From contig JASVEC010000078.1 of the NCBI GenBank assembly GCA_030770535.1, positions 20,182 through 84,181 of the forward strand: 64,000 nucleotides of DNA, in the 5' to 3' direction. The position numbers and the translations under genes are program-made. Positions 11,786-21,156 of this stretch are shown in pieces; the first letter of the stretch is position 1; each line of letters opens with the position of its first letter. Below the pieces are notes generated by a model. That model did no database searches, was not told where the DNA came from, and worked only from the letters and a program-made list of their open reading frames with translations. Origin of the DNA: Batkoa obscura (lineage: Eukaryota; Entomophthoromycota; Entomophthoromycetes; Entomophthorales; Batkoaceae).

Positions 11786-12434
11786 TATTATTAACTAAAA
11801 AATATTAAATTTCAAGAACATACTAACTGACAAAGAGAATACTTGATAAATTTATCATCTCTATTATATTTCATGATGTCTTTAGTAATGGTTGATTCAA
11901 AAAAGTTATAAAGTTGTAGATTGAAGCCATTAGTGGCTAGTTTAAAGACTTTTGGTAAAGTAGTGAATTGACTCCAAACTAAAGTAGAACATAAAAGTTC
12001 TAAACGTCAAGAATATTAATTTGGCAATTACTTAAAGTACACTGCTTGTTAGTCTGTTTTTTTAAAGCTATTTATTTTTTATATCTTATAGTATCATATA
12101 TGTACCTTTCTTTGGTGTCTTGGGATAGTGCTTAAATTGGAATACCCACAATATTTATGTTATTTTAAAGTTGCCTAAATTTTGTTTGCTTTAATTAATA
12201 AGGCAATCAGAGAAGATGTTTGATATAATAACCAATAACAAATTTTTGATTGTTCTATAGTTATAATTATTTAGTTATTTAACCTTTAAATAGATGTTTT
12301 ATTTGTTTATATTATTGTTCTATATATAAGCCTAACTCGACCCTAAAAAGATATTATCTATAATAAGGAATTATATGGTCACTTGATTACAGGATTTGTT
12401 TTATTAATTCTTTATTTGCTTGGGCTTTGAGAAG
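11786..12434. other. Intergenic spacer upstream of homeobox gene 2
   Basis: AT-rich sequence with no recognised gene or repeat; it holds the upstream region of the second homeobox gene. Confidence 0.4.
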
Positions 12435-12442
12435 TATAAATA
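12435..12442 (+). promoter_or_regulatory. TATA box of homeobox gene 2
   Basis: GAAGTATAAATA, with the TATA element about 45-53 bp before the ATG at 12488. It matches the core promoter of the paralogue at 9418 in sequence and nearly in spacing. Confidence 0.5.
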
Positions 12443-12487
12443 CTTTAAAAATTTCAAACACTATACTAAACTTAACATTTATTGGAA

Positions 12488-13003
12488 ATGCATCACATTC
12501 AAAAGTTGAATTTTAGATTAGAAAAAAAGGATATCAAGATAAAGTTATATACCCCTGAAAATAAACATCGTCATGCACTAGAAAATATTAACTATTTGGA
12601 GAATTATTACCTTAAAAACTCAAGACCCAATAAACTAATTATAGACGAAATTGCAACCATCATTGATCTAAGCCCAAGAAAAGTTCAAGTCTGGTTCCAA
12701 AACCGTCGAGCAAAAGAAAAGAAGCTCTTTAACTCGATTGAAAAAAGTAGTTTAAATTTTAGATTTGAAAACTATGATGCACTCGAAGCTTCTCGATACA
12801 ACCCAAATCCTATAGATGTTACTACAAATAGAAATCAAAAGATTGAAGCATCTACAGTACACTCATATACAAATTCTCCAGAAGACATTTACAGAATGGT
12901 TGATAAGGATAATTTTGAATGTCGACCCATTATTGCTTCAAAAGAACCTATAAGATATCATAAAAGGAGAGTCTCTTTTTCAATAAAAAGTTTACTATCT
13001 TAA
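12488..13003 (+). CDS. Homeodomain transcription factor 2
   Basis: A single-exon 171-aa protein, paralogous to the product of 9485-9925. The ATG at 12488 is chosen; the two codons before it in frame (TTG GAA) are not a plausible start. Homeodomain at about residues 24-80: arm YTPENKHRHA, helix 3 RKVQVWFQNRRAKEKK with W69, F70, N72 and R74 all present. Conservation with gene 1 is confined to the homeodomain and the lead-in (IKIKLY versus IKVKMY). The C-terminal half is Asn/Ser-rich and ends in a basic RYHKRRVSFSIKSLLS segment. Expected to be nuclear and DNA-binding. The two proteins may form a recently expanded family with the pseudogene at 7216-7442. Confidence 0.9.
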   Translation: MHHIQKLNFRLEKKDIKIKLYTPENKHRHALENINYLENYYLKNSRPNKLIIDEIATIIDLSPRKVQVWFQNRRAKEKKLFNSIEKSSLNFRFENYDALEASRYNPNPIDVTTNRNQKIEASTVHSYTNSPEDIYRMVDKDNFECRPIIASKEPIRYHKRRVSFSIKSLLS

Positions 13004-14270
13004 ACAACAATTAATTTAGTAATAATTTAAACTGTATCTAATTTATCTGATGCAGCTTCTATTGAATCATTGTATCAACACATATTCTACTTTTTAATAA
13101 AAATAATATAATTCAAAAATTTAATAAATTTCGGTTTTTGACTTATAAAACAATATAAACTAAGTCATTATACATTGTCAACAATAATTTCCAATTATAG
13201 CATATTGCATTATCATGTAAATAATGTTTTTTAAAATAATCTAACCATATGATTTTACTAAGTTTAACATAAACGTGTGAAATCTGGTACTCAGTGATTT
13301 GAGTCAAAAACAGCTATTGCTGGTTGACTACACTATAAGTCGAAAAGTCTTAGTATATGTGACTAAGATAGACTTGAATTATGAATAGTACGTAATAGGC
13401 CACAGACTATATAAGACAAATAGAATAGACAATACTAATGTAAAATCTACATAAAATACTATTAAGGAAACTTAGTGGCTTTATTAAATGTACAAGATAT
13501 CAGGGATTAATTTAGCTAAAAAGCCTCGAGCTATTCTGTTTTAGAATCTCTTTTATACTCCGGTAAGTACAAATATCAAAATGAGAAGATAATATTCTTT
13601 GAAACGAAGATACAAATCCTCTTAGTAAATCAGAATAAGAGCATGGGACTAATTGTCTCTATAATCGAGAACACGACGCCTTAGGCGATTGTTATGCTAT
13701 AATTAACTATGGGGCTGACAGCGATATTTCACAAAACGCTCGTTAGAAAATTTTGTATCTAATCATTTTGACTTTAGATAGGCTCATATCGATTTTCTCA
13801 AAAGTCTTATATCTTCAAAGATAGCAAATTACAATAGTTGAATGTATTACCATGATTTTTTCTTTGAATTTTTATTCAAAGTATCCAATATAAAGCAATT
13901 GATATTATTAATTAGAATCATTACCAACAACTCAAACAGTATAATAAGTTGTAAATTTATGTTATAAAGTACGTTATTAAACCTTGTTCTATTTAATAAT
14001 TAAAATAAAGCCGAATTGGAAAATCAGCTTATTTGTTTCATAACCTCAATAAAAGCAGTTCAAATAATACTTTTTGCGATCCTTTTTGTATGATTATAGA
14101 GCACAAAACTTAATATGATTTAAAACCTGATGACTATATTATAAATACTTCTAATTTAGATTTTAAAAAAGAATTAAGTAATTATAATATTAATGTGAAC
14201 TTTACCTAGTTTAAGTAACTTATAAAAAAATACTATTTTGTCTGATATTCTTGTCTTACCCATAAACACC
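13004..14270. other. Intergenic spacer with decayed coding remnants
   Basis: No intact gene. Between about 13530 and 13750 the plus strand has coding-like words in two frames, for example LLYSGKYKYQNEKIIFF and HDALGDCYAIINYGADSD, interrupted by stops. I cannot assign them to a family. The rest is plain AT-rich sequence. Confidence 0.3.
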
Positions 14271-14403
14271 TGAGGATGTATTTTTGTGTTTAAAAATTTA
14301 CTAACAATTTTTCGGCTCAAACAGTACTTAAAAGATGGAAAAAGTACTCTGTTTGGGTGAAAAAATTGTTAGTAAAATTCTTAAACATAAAAATACAGTC
14401 TCA
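14271..14403. mobile_element. Foldback MITE pair (copy 4)
   Basis: A forward partial copy (TGAGGATGTATTTTTGTG through to AAAAGATGGAAAAAGTA) is followed directly by the reversed left half of another copy, ending AAAATACAGTCTCA. The result is a 133-bp foldback that could form a long hairpin. It lies about 180 bp before the start of the site-2 protease gene. Confidence 0.7.
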
Positions 14404-14580
14404 ATGTTAATTGTTTTAGTGGTATAAATTTTTTGACTTCAAATTAAGCAACTCAAAGCTTTGAAAAAGTTCTTGAACAAGTATCAAATGAAAATTTTAA
14501 TTCGTTTTTTATATAATCAATCAAATACTCAAAACGCAATAAAAATCAAATTAACAAATATTAGCTTTTAATAAAAAATA

Positions 14581-16625
14581 ATGAACTTAGAATTGCAAAA
14601 TACAATACTAAAATTTGGGTTATTTTGGGTTATAGCTTATGTATTAAAATATTGCTTTAAATTTCGTTGGTTTTTGAAGGTAATATTAACATATAATTGA
14701 CTATTTATATAAATTATTTTCGTTGAATATATAGATTAAAAAAAGAATCCAAAGATATATAATAATTGAATTGAATTTTTTTGAAATAATATTAAGTACA
14801 ACAATATGGAATCAAATAATTCAAAAGTTGGGTAAAAATTATCAAAAAGTATGGACAATACTATATAAGTTAGGAACTTACTTTTCTTATCCGTTTTTTA
14901 TTTATTCTATTTATTTGTTTTTTAATGCCTATATTCAATTCATCATTTATTTTTATTATTATTTTAACCCTATTGAGTCAACACTATCAAATGATAATAA
15001 TTTAATTAAAAGAAGTTTTATCTATAATAAAGAAGATAATAATAGCAATAATCAAACTCAGTTTATTATTAAACCAATAGTAAGTCCTTTTATTGAATAA
15101 AATATTGTTTATATTAATTGATAAATATTTACTATTACTATTTAGATACCTGGTGTTACTTTACCATCGAATGATGTTGTTATTTATTTATTTAGTTTTT
15201 TAGTAAGTGGAGTAATACATGAAGTGGGCCATGCAATAGCAAGTGAAATTAACAACATAAATATCGAAAGGATAGCCATAATAATTAAATATATATACTC
15301 TGGAGCCTATGTAGAATCAATAATTTTCAATTTAATAAGTTAAAAAATGGGAAAAAATTGATGATTATTATTGCTGGTATTATTAATAACTTATTGTTTT
15401 ATATAATACTTTATATGATCAATTATTGGCAAATATTAACGAAGTTGTTATTGTTTTTTAATTTATATTCAATGAATTTAAATACTGTTTTGATTTCAAA
15501 TATTAAAACTAATTCTCCTTTAGTTAATCATTTAAATATCGGAGATCGATTATTGAATGTTAATGATGTTAATATTAACAATTTAAATGATTGGAATAAC
15601 TTAGTTATGAACAATAATAACAATGATAACAATAAATTATACAATTATGATGGAGTTTGTATTAATAGTAGTATATTAAATACAGGTAATATAATAATAT
15701 TATATAATAATTAAATGATACTTAATTTAAATAATAGTTAATATAACTTCATGTTGTAATAATAATGACAATAGTAATAACGACTTGACTTGTTTTAAGC
15801 AAATAGACTCAATAGAAAAGGTAAGCTTAATAATCTATTTAATTAAATGAAATATCGCAATAATAATTTTTACAAAGAATTCTTATTGTTTGTCACCATT
15901 CATTGTATTTAATGAATCTAAACGATGTAATATAAACAATCCATGTAGTAATAAAGAAAAGAAATGTATAATTGATACTTATCCAATAGGAAGTAAGTAT
16001 CATTGGTTTAGACTAAATATTAATAGAAATAATAATAATAATAAAATAACAACAATAACAAATAATGATAATAAATTAGTATTATATTATGGAGATTTTC
16101 AACATTTAGATTATTATAGTAAGTCCAATATTTAAATTAATAATATATTATAACTAAATTTATTATTTTTATTATTTTGATATAGTCCAATTAACGGATT
16201 TAAATCCTAATTTCGTTATATTAAGTTATTTATTACCAGAAACAATTAATAACTTTTTATTGTATCTTATGTCATTTAATTTAGCATTAGCCTTTTTTAA
16301 TATATTACCGATTTATTCGTGTGATGGAGATTTGTTTTTATTAACTAATTTAAAATTAATGGAATCGTATTTTGATAAGAAAAATAGATTAAATAGTGTA
16401 AATAACAACAACACCAGTATAGAAGATGATAGTATCAATGAAGATATAAATAATAATGAGGAACATAATTATAGAAATGACAATGGTAATATAGAAGAGA
16501 ATAGAGATATAGATACTGAGAAATTAACACCCTTTTATTTTCAGCTATATAAATCCATTATTTATTTATTTACTATATTAACGGGAACTTTATTCATTCT
16601 TTCAATTTTGTCTTTATTTTTATAA
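14581..16625 (+). CDS. Site-2 protease (M50 intramembrane metalloprotease)
   Basis: Zinc protease that cuts membrane-anchored transcription factors within the bilayer, acting after a site-1 cut. Exons: 14581-14679, 14735-15079, 15146-15685, 15738-15820, 15878-16118, 16186-16625, about 572 aa. Exon 3 carries VIHEVGHAIAS, the HExxH zinc motif, and then SGAYVE, matching the PGA(Y/F)V segment of S2P. The last exon carries FFNILPIYSCDGDLFL, the second NxxP...DG motif. Between them is a PDZ-like part and a Cys-rich luminal part (CNINNPCSNKEKKC), as in eukaryotic MBTPS2. Hydrophobic segments occur throughout. Oddity: exon 3 changes frame between about 15310 and 15330; either a 29-nt intron (15312-15340) is removed, which would delete part of the conserved segment, or there is a single-base indel or assembly error. 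Family is secure; the middle is uncertain. Confidence 0.85.
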
Positions 16626-16852
16626 GATTATTTATTAGATAAAAGTAATAAATTAAAATTTTATTCATAAAGCTTTGTGATTTTATTTACCTTTTTTCTT
16701 TCAGTATTTAAAAAAATAATCTTACCACAAAACTTACCTCGAATATCTATTCTTTTTCAAAAAAAAACTGCTTAATTTATCTAACATATATATTATCTAA
16801 ACAATATAATTTAAACTTGGTCATTTTATTATCTATAAAATCAAACTCTTAA

Positions 16853-17718
16853 TTAATTTTGAGTTGGTGGTGAAACTTGCATAGCTGGTGGAGGTTCTTG
16901 CATAACTTTTTCAAGTACGACGCCTAAACCTTCAATAACTGCTAAAAACACACCACCAAATACACCTGCAAACGCCATTCTACCTGGACCAGCTAGAGAA
17001 TTAAAATCAATTAGTGAATATTATATTCGTAATTTTACTATTATTCTTATTTTTATCACTCTTGTTCTATTTTTTTTCCTATCTTATAAATATATTTAGA
17101 TATAGAATACTACTTACTTCTAACAGCCAAAGAACTACCAGTCAAAGCTCCTGATAATATACTATTCCAAGCATCATGTTTATGTCTTATTTCATATAAT
17201 ATACATTCATACGTACTGAATAATCCACCCCAAACTGCAAAATTACCTATATTATTTCAATGTAAGTTATTATTTTTTTATCTTGATTATTTTATACCTG
17301 AAGTAACTGGAGTACGTGCTTTAACTGCTGAGATAGCACCAATCATTCTTGATCCCTATGAAAAATTGTGATCAGTATACTGATAATTATTTTTAATTGC
17401 TGTTGAAAATAAAATAAGACGGATTATTATTGATATTACTATCGGCGTTATTATTTTTGTATAATATTATCGACACTTACAGATGGAGAATTCTTTGCTC
17501 CTTTAAAAAAATTCCATACGGAGCCTAAACTGGCACCAATAGCAAAACCACCTCCAAGATCGGATAGGATGACCCATGGACTATAAAATAATAAATATAG
17601 ATTAATTTGGCCTTTTTTTTGATTCATTCTCGTCTTTATCTCCTTTTAATATAGCTTAAATTAAGCTTAAACTAATAAATTACCATGGATATCTAGTAGG
17701 ATCCGCATTTCTAACCAT
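16853..17718 (-). CDS. TIM17: Mitochondrial inner membrane translocase Tim17
   Basis: Channel-forming subunit of the TIM23 complex that imports presequence proteins across the mitochondrial inner membrane. Five exons on the minus strand: 17718-17684, 17580-17481, 17355-17298, 17246-17118, 16992-16853, giving 153 aa, the usual Tim17 length. The protein starts [19 protein letters not shown], with the family's PCPW motif, followed by [19 protein letters not shown], then [33 protein letters not shown] and [17 protein letters not shown]. Four Gly-rich membrane segments are visible. Phases agree across all four introns. It is divergent from TIM50, its partner in the same complex, with 524 bp between the starts. 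Confidence 0.94.
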
Positions 17719-18242
17719 TTTTTATATAAATTATATCTCTCTAAATTAAATAATAAAAATCGATTAAATTTGAATTTAAATTTCGATAATTTTACTTTAA
17801 ACCCCATTTCTACTGAAATCCATTCATTCTCTTATTGGCTGAAGAAATTCTTAAAAATTATTGGAATCTATATTGGTGTGCTTTAGTATGGGCTGTTATT
17901 TAGCATTTTTACTATGTAGTATTTAGTATAAGTTTTTTTTATTGTTATAAAGAGGATAATCTACTATAATAATATGTTGTATAATCTAATTGATTATAAT
18001 ACAAATAAGGGGTAAATAGAAACTATTTAATTGTTATCAATCAATGAAACTTACTTCCACTGCTACAATGGAAACATCTAGACAATTATAGTAAAAATCA
18101 AAGTTTTAAGCTTTTCATGACCTCATAAAAACAGGAAAATCAATCCAAAAATCCCATAAAAAATATGAAAAGGAATAAGTGTCCAAAAATCAGATAGACA
18201 AACTAAAATCAAGTCAACTTTGCTTTATTCCTTCAAAGTAAA
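17719..18242. promoter_or_regulatory. Bidirectional TIM17/TIM50 promoter region
   Basis: A 524-bp gap between the two divergent start codons of TIM17 and TIM50. No TATA box or named element stands out. The arrangement would allow co-expression of two subunits of one complex; that is inference. Confidence 0.5.
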
Positions 18243-19643
18243 ATGAACCGACTTTTATTGAATAGTATTAGACATCAAAAGAATTTGTTTTTAAAGACTA
18301 ACATCACTCGAAGTTTTCATTCTTTTCATCAACCTTTATTTATTGAAAAGGATTCAAATAAGGATAATAAAGATGGCGAAAAGGATGTTCATTCCAATGA
18401 AGAAAAACCAGTGGAAACGGGATTTAAACCACCATCTCTAAATTTTGATAGCACCAGTCGATTTTTAAATACAGAAGAAAATGAGAGTAAAACATCAGAT
18501 GGAACTCCAAAAAGTGGAAAAAGTAATTTAGCCGATATATTACAACAAAATGAAGAATTAGAAACTGGAAGTATCAAAACATATCGAGAGAAGTCCAAAT
18601 TAACTGAAGAAAAAAAAGAAAGAAATATCGCCTCTAATGTAATTTTCACTCTCTGTTTATTAGGTATTAGTTATTATATTGGAGATAATTTATTTTCCGA
18701 ATATACGCAAGAAGAATTAGAGAAATATAAAAATTATACTAAAGAAGATTCATTTTCAACTCGTGGCTATAACCGTATGTTAAGTATCAAAGATTTTTTT
18801 TTAAAACCAAAACACACTATATTATTACCTCCAATCTCTCAAGATCCTAATGAACCTGATCCAATGACTATTTGTTTAGAATTAGATGAAACATTAATTA
18901 AAATTACATGGGATAAAGAAAGAGGCTTTGTAGCATTAAAAAGACCAGGGTTTGATCGATTTATTGGTATAATGAATAGTTTATTTGAAGTAGTTATATT
19001 TACTCAAATGAGTTCATTTAATAGCGAAACAGTATTATCTAAAATTGATCCTTATGGATTATTATTAAGATATCGATTAACAAAAGAGCATACTAGTTTA
19101 ATTAAGGGTAAAATAGTTAAAGATTTAGATTTGTTAGGTAGAGATTTAAACAAAGTAATTGTATTTGATTCCTATCCAGATCATTGTACTTTACATCCAG
19201 ATAATTTATTAAAAGTACCAGCATGGGATGGCAATCCAAACGATACCTATTTGTTAGATATCTTACCCTTTTTAGAAACACTAGCTATGACAAATCCAAA
19301 AGATGTTCGAGTGGTATTAAATAAATATATGAATAAAGACATACCCAAAGTATTGTATGAAATGGAATTAAAGCAGCGAATGGAATTAAAAGAAAAACAA
19401 AAAGGTGGGTTAAGATATTGGATTGGTATGGAAAGTGAAAATTTGCCCTTGACTCCTATGATGTTAAGAAGAGTGGACTTTGAAAAAAATTTTGATAAGG
19501 AATTTTTTAAACGATTAGAAGCCATGAAAAAAGAAGTAGAAGCAGAAATGAAACAGCATAAAGAAGAAATGGCCAAAAATAAATTGACGGTTTGGGAAGG
19601 AATGAATCGCACCATGTTTAATAATGGTGAACAACAAAAATAA
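18243..19643 (+). CDS. TIM50: Mitochondrial import receptor subunit Tim50
   Basis: Inner-membrane receptor of the TIM23 complex that takes presequences from the TOM complex. Single exon, 466 aa. The N-terminus is a mitochondrial targeting sequence (MNRLLLNSIRHQKNLFLKTN, many basic and no acidic residues). A membrane segment lies at about 131-150 (VIFTLCLLGISYYIGD). The intermembrane-space part is an FCP1-like HAD fold from about 205: ICLELDETLIKITWD, then KRPGFDRFI, VVIFTQMSSF, RDLNKVIVFDSYPD and PAWDGNPNDTYLLD. The HAD nucleophile position of the DxDxT motif is Glu (LELDETL) rather than Asp, so phosphatase activity is unlikely, as for other Tim50 proteins. A long charged tail rich in Lys, Glu and Met follows. 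Divergent from TIM17. Confidence 0.93.
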   Translation: MNRLLLNSIRHQKNLFLKTNITRSFHSFHQPLFIEKDSNKDNKDGEKDVHSNEEKPVETGFKPPSLNFDSTSRFLNTEENESKTSDGTPKSGKSNLADILQQNEELETGSIKTYREKSKLTEEKKERNIASNVIFTLCLLGISYYIGDNLFSEYTQEELEKYKNYTKEDSFSTRGYNRMLSIKDFFLKPKHTILLPPISQDPNEPDPMTICLELDETLIKITWDKERGFVALKRPGFDRFIGIMNSLFEVVIFTQMSSFNSETVLSKIDPYGLLLRYRLTKEHTSLIKGKIVKDLDLLGRDLNKVIVFDSYPDHCTLHPDNLLKVPAWDGNPNDTYLLDILPFLETLAMTNPKDVRVVLNKYMNKDIPKVLYEMELKQRMELKEKQKGGLRYWIGMESENLPLTPMMLRRVDFEKNFDKEFFKRLEAMKKEVEAEMKQHKEEMAKNKLTVWEGMNRTMFNNGEQQK

Positions 19644-19742
19644 ACAAAAATAATAAAGAATAAAAGATTTATTATGGATTTATATTAATTGAAAGTCAAT
19701 TGTTGATATTATATTTTTTTATACATATTTTTATTTGTTTGA

Positions 19743-20426
19743 TCAACTTCGTGAATAATTATTCCCTGGTGTATCAGGACTAAATAAGGTAGTTGGTGTA
19801 GTTGGATATGTAAAGTTAGTTCGTCCAGATAAGATTTGATAATTACTATCTTTTGTATTATTATTATTTCTATATAAAATAGTAAAATTAACATTTATGA
19901 ATTTTGATTATGATTATAATTAGAAACTTACCTTAATTTTAAATAGTCAATAACGGATTGAGTGATACACATAGATAATACCTAGAACAAGAGATTGGGG
20001 TTTAAATTAATAATAATACAGAAAATAAAAACTTACCACTGAAATAAATAATAATATAGAATAACTCATAATGATTAACATAATGGAATATCTTAATGTT
20101 AAAGCAAGTAAAAATAATCCATTCTTCTTTAGAATTGATAACTTATCTCCACTTAAACTAAAAAATAATATTTATGGTAAGCATTCTATTATAATATTAG
20201 TAGGACAGTTGAGCTTACTTTTGACTTAATAATTCTGTTTGATAATTCAAGCTTCTTTCAATTATACAGATAACGCAAGTTGATATGATGGCTAATATCC
20301 ATTGAAGTGGTGATTCAATTAAAAATTGATTAAAAAGTAATATATCGTTTGCTAGTTATAAAGGGAATAATAAATTAGTAAATTTGAATTGTAATTAAAG
20401 ATTCTGTTAAGTTTACTTTGCATCAT
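19743..20426 (-). CDS. Probable Ctr-family copper transporter
   Basis: Five exons on the minus strand: 20426-20417 (10 nt), 20351-20219, 20157-20037, 19981-19932, 19869-19743, giving 146 aa with consistent phases. The protein starts MMQTNDILLFNQF, has a first membrane segment (SPLQWILAIISTCVICII) followed by ER, a loop, and then a double membrane hairpin RYSIMLIIMSYSILLFISVV. The MLIIM word gives the MxxxM motif of Ctr second membrane helices, and LLF near the start plus the ER after helix 1 also fit. The GxxxG of helix 3 is not conserved (VVLSMC) and no Met-rich N-terminus is present, so plasma-membrane copper uptake is not certain; a vacuolar Ctr2-like role is possible. The tiny first exon is a weak point of the model. 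Confidence 0.6.
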
Positions 20427-21156
20427 ATTTATAATAGTTTATTTGTTTTAAATTCAATTATACAATAAAAGTTTAAAAGAGTTAAGGATATTGGAATCTG
20501 AAATTGGATTAATTTAATTGATTTAATACCCCAGAATAAAAAATCAATTAAATTTATTATTGGAAATTTTATTAATAAAAATTGATGTAGAGAATTTCTA
20601 GCTAATTGATTTCGATTATCAATTCGATTTAAACAAAGATTAGATCTTTCAGTTTCGTATTTTTAGGATTTAATTGTAAACACTTTTTCGATTTTTATAT
20701 TGAATAAACATCAATTTTAAAATGCCCAATCCATGTTTAAATTGAATTAAAAGCAATGGAACATTATGAGTCGAAATTTCTTAGTGACATCTTCAACCAC
20801 GAATCAAAACTAAAAGACATAATAAATGGTTTGTTACTGAAGTATATAATAAACTAATCATTGGTTCAAAGCTGTTCTATAACAGTATAATGCTATTTAA
20901 ATTGTAAATTCCAGGTATTTTTTTCCTCATGACATAAATTTTTATTATAAAGTTCCTCCCTATTTTTTAATGATTTTAAAATAGCCAATTTTTTCCAAGC
21001 TGCTAAGTCAGTTTAAGACTCGAAGAATTTTTCTTCAACTGGATTGAACAAAAAGAACCTAAGTTTAAACAATTAAAAAATATAGCTTACCTCATCCAAA
21101 ACTAAGAGTTGGAATTTTTTTATCAATTTATCTAAACAGAAGGAATAAAAATAAAA
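20427..21156. other. Intergenic spacer
   Basis: Divergent gap between the copper transporter and CSN3. An open but start-less minus-strand frame at about 20690-20450 encodes hydrophobic AT-rich residues; it may be chance or an unrecognised upstream exon. Nothing else is seen. Confidence 0.35.

Noticed and set aside
12482-12487. Start of homeobox gene 2 at an upstream TTG
   Set aside because: TTG is not a usual nuclear start in fungi; the ATG six bases downstream is in frame.
19247-19615. Minus-strand 122-aa frame inside TIM50
   Set aside because: Antisense shadow of a well-supported gene.
19709-19894. Minus-strand 61-aa frame
   Set aside because: Wrong frame over the last exon of the Ctr-like gene.
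20450-20690. Open hydrophobic minus-strand frame upstream of the Ctr-like gene
   Set aside because: No start codon, AT-driven composition, and no splice join that gives a known protein.
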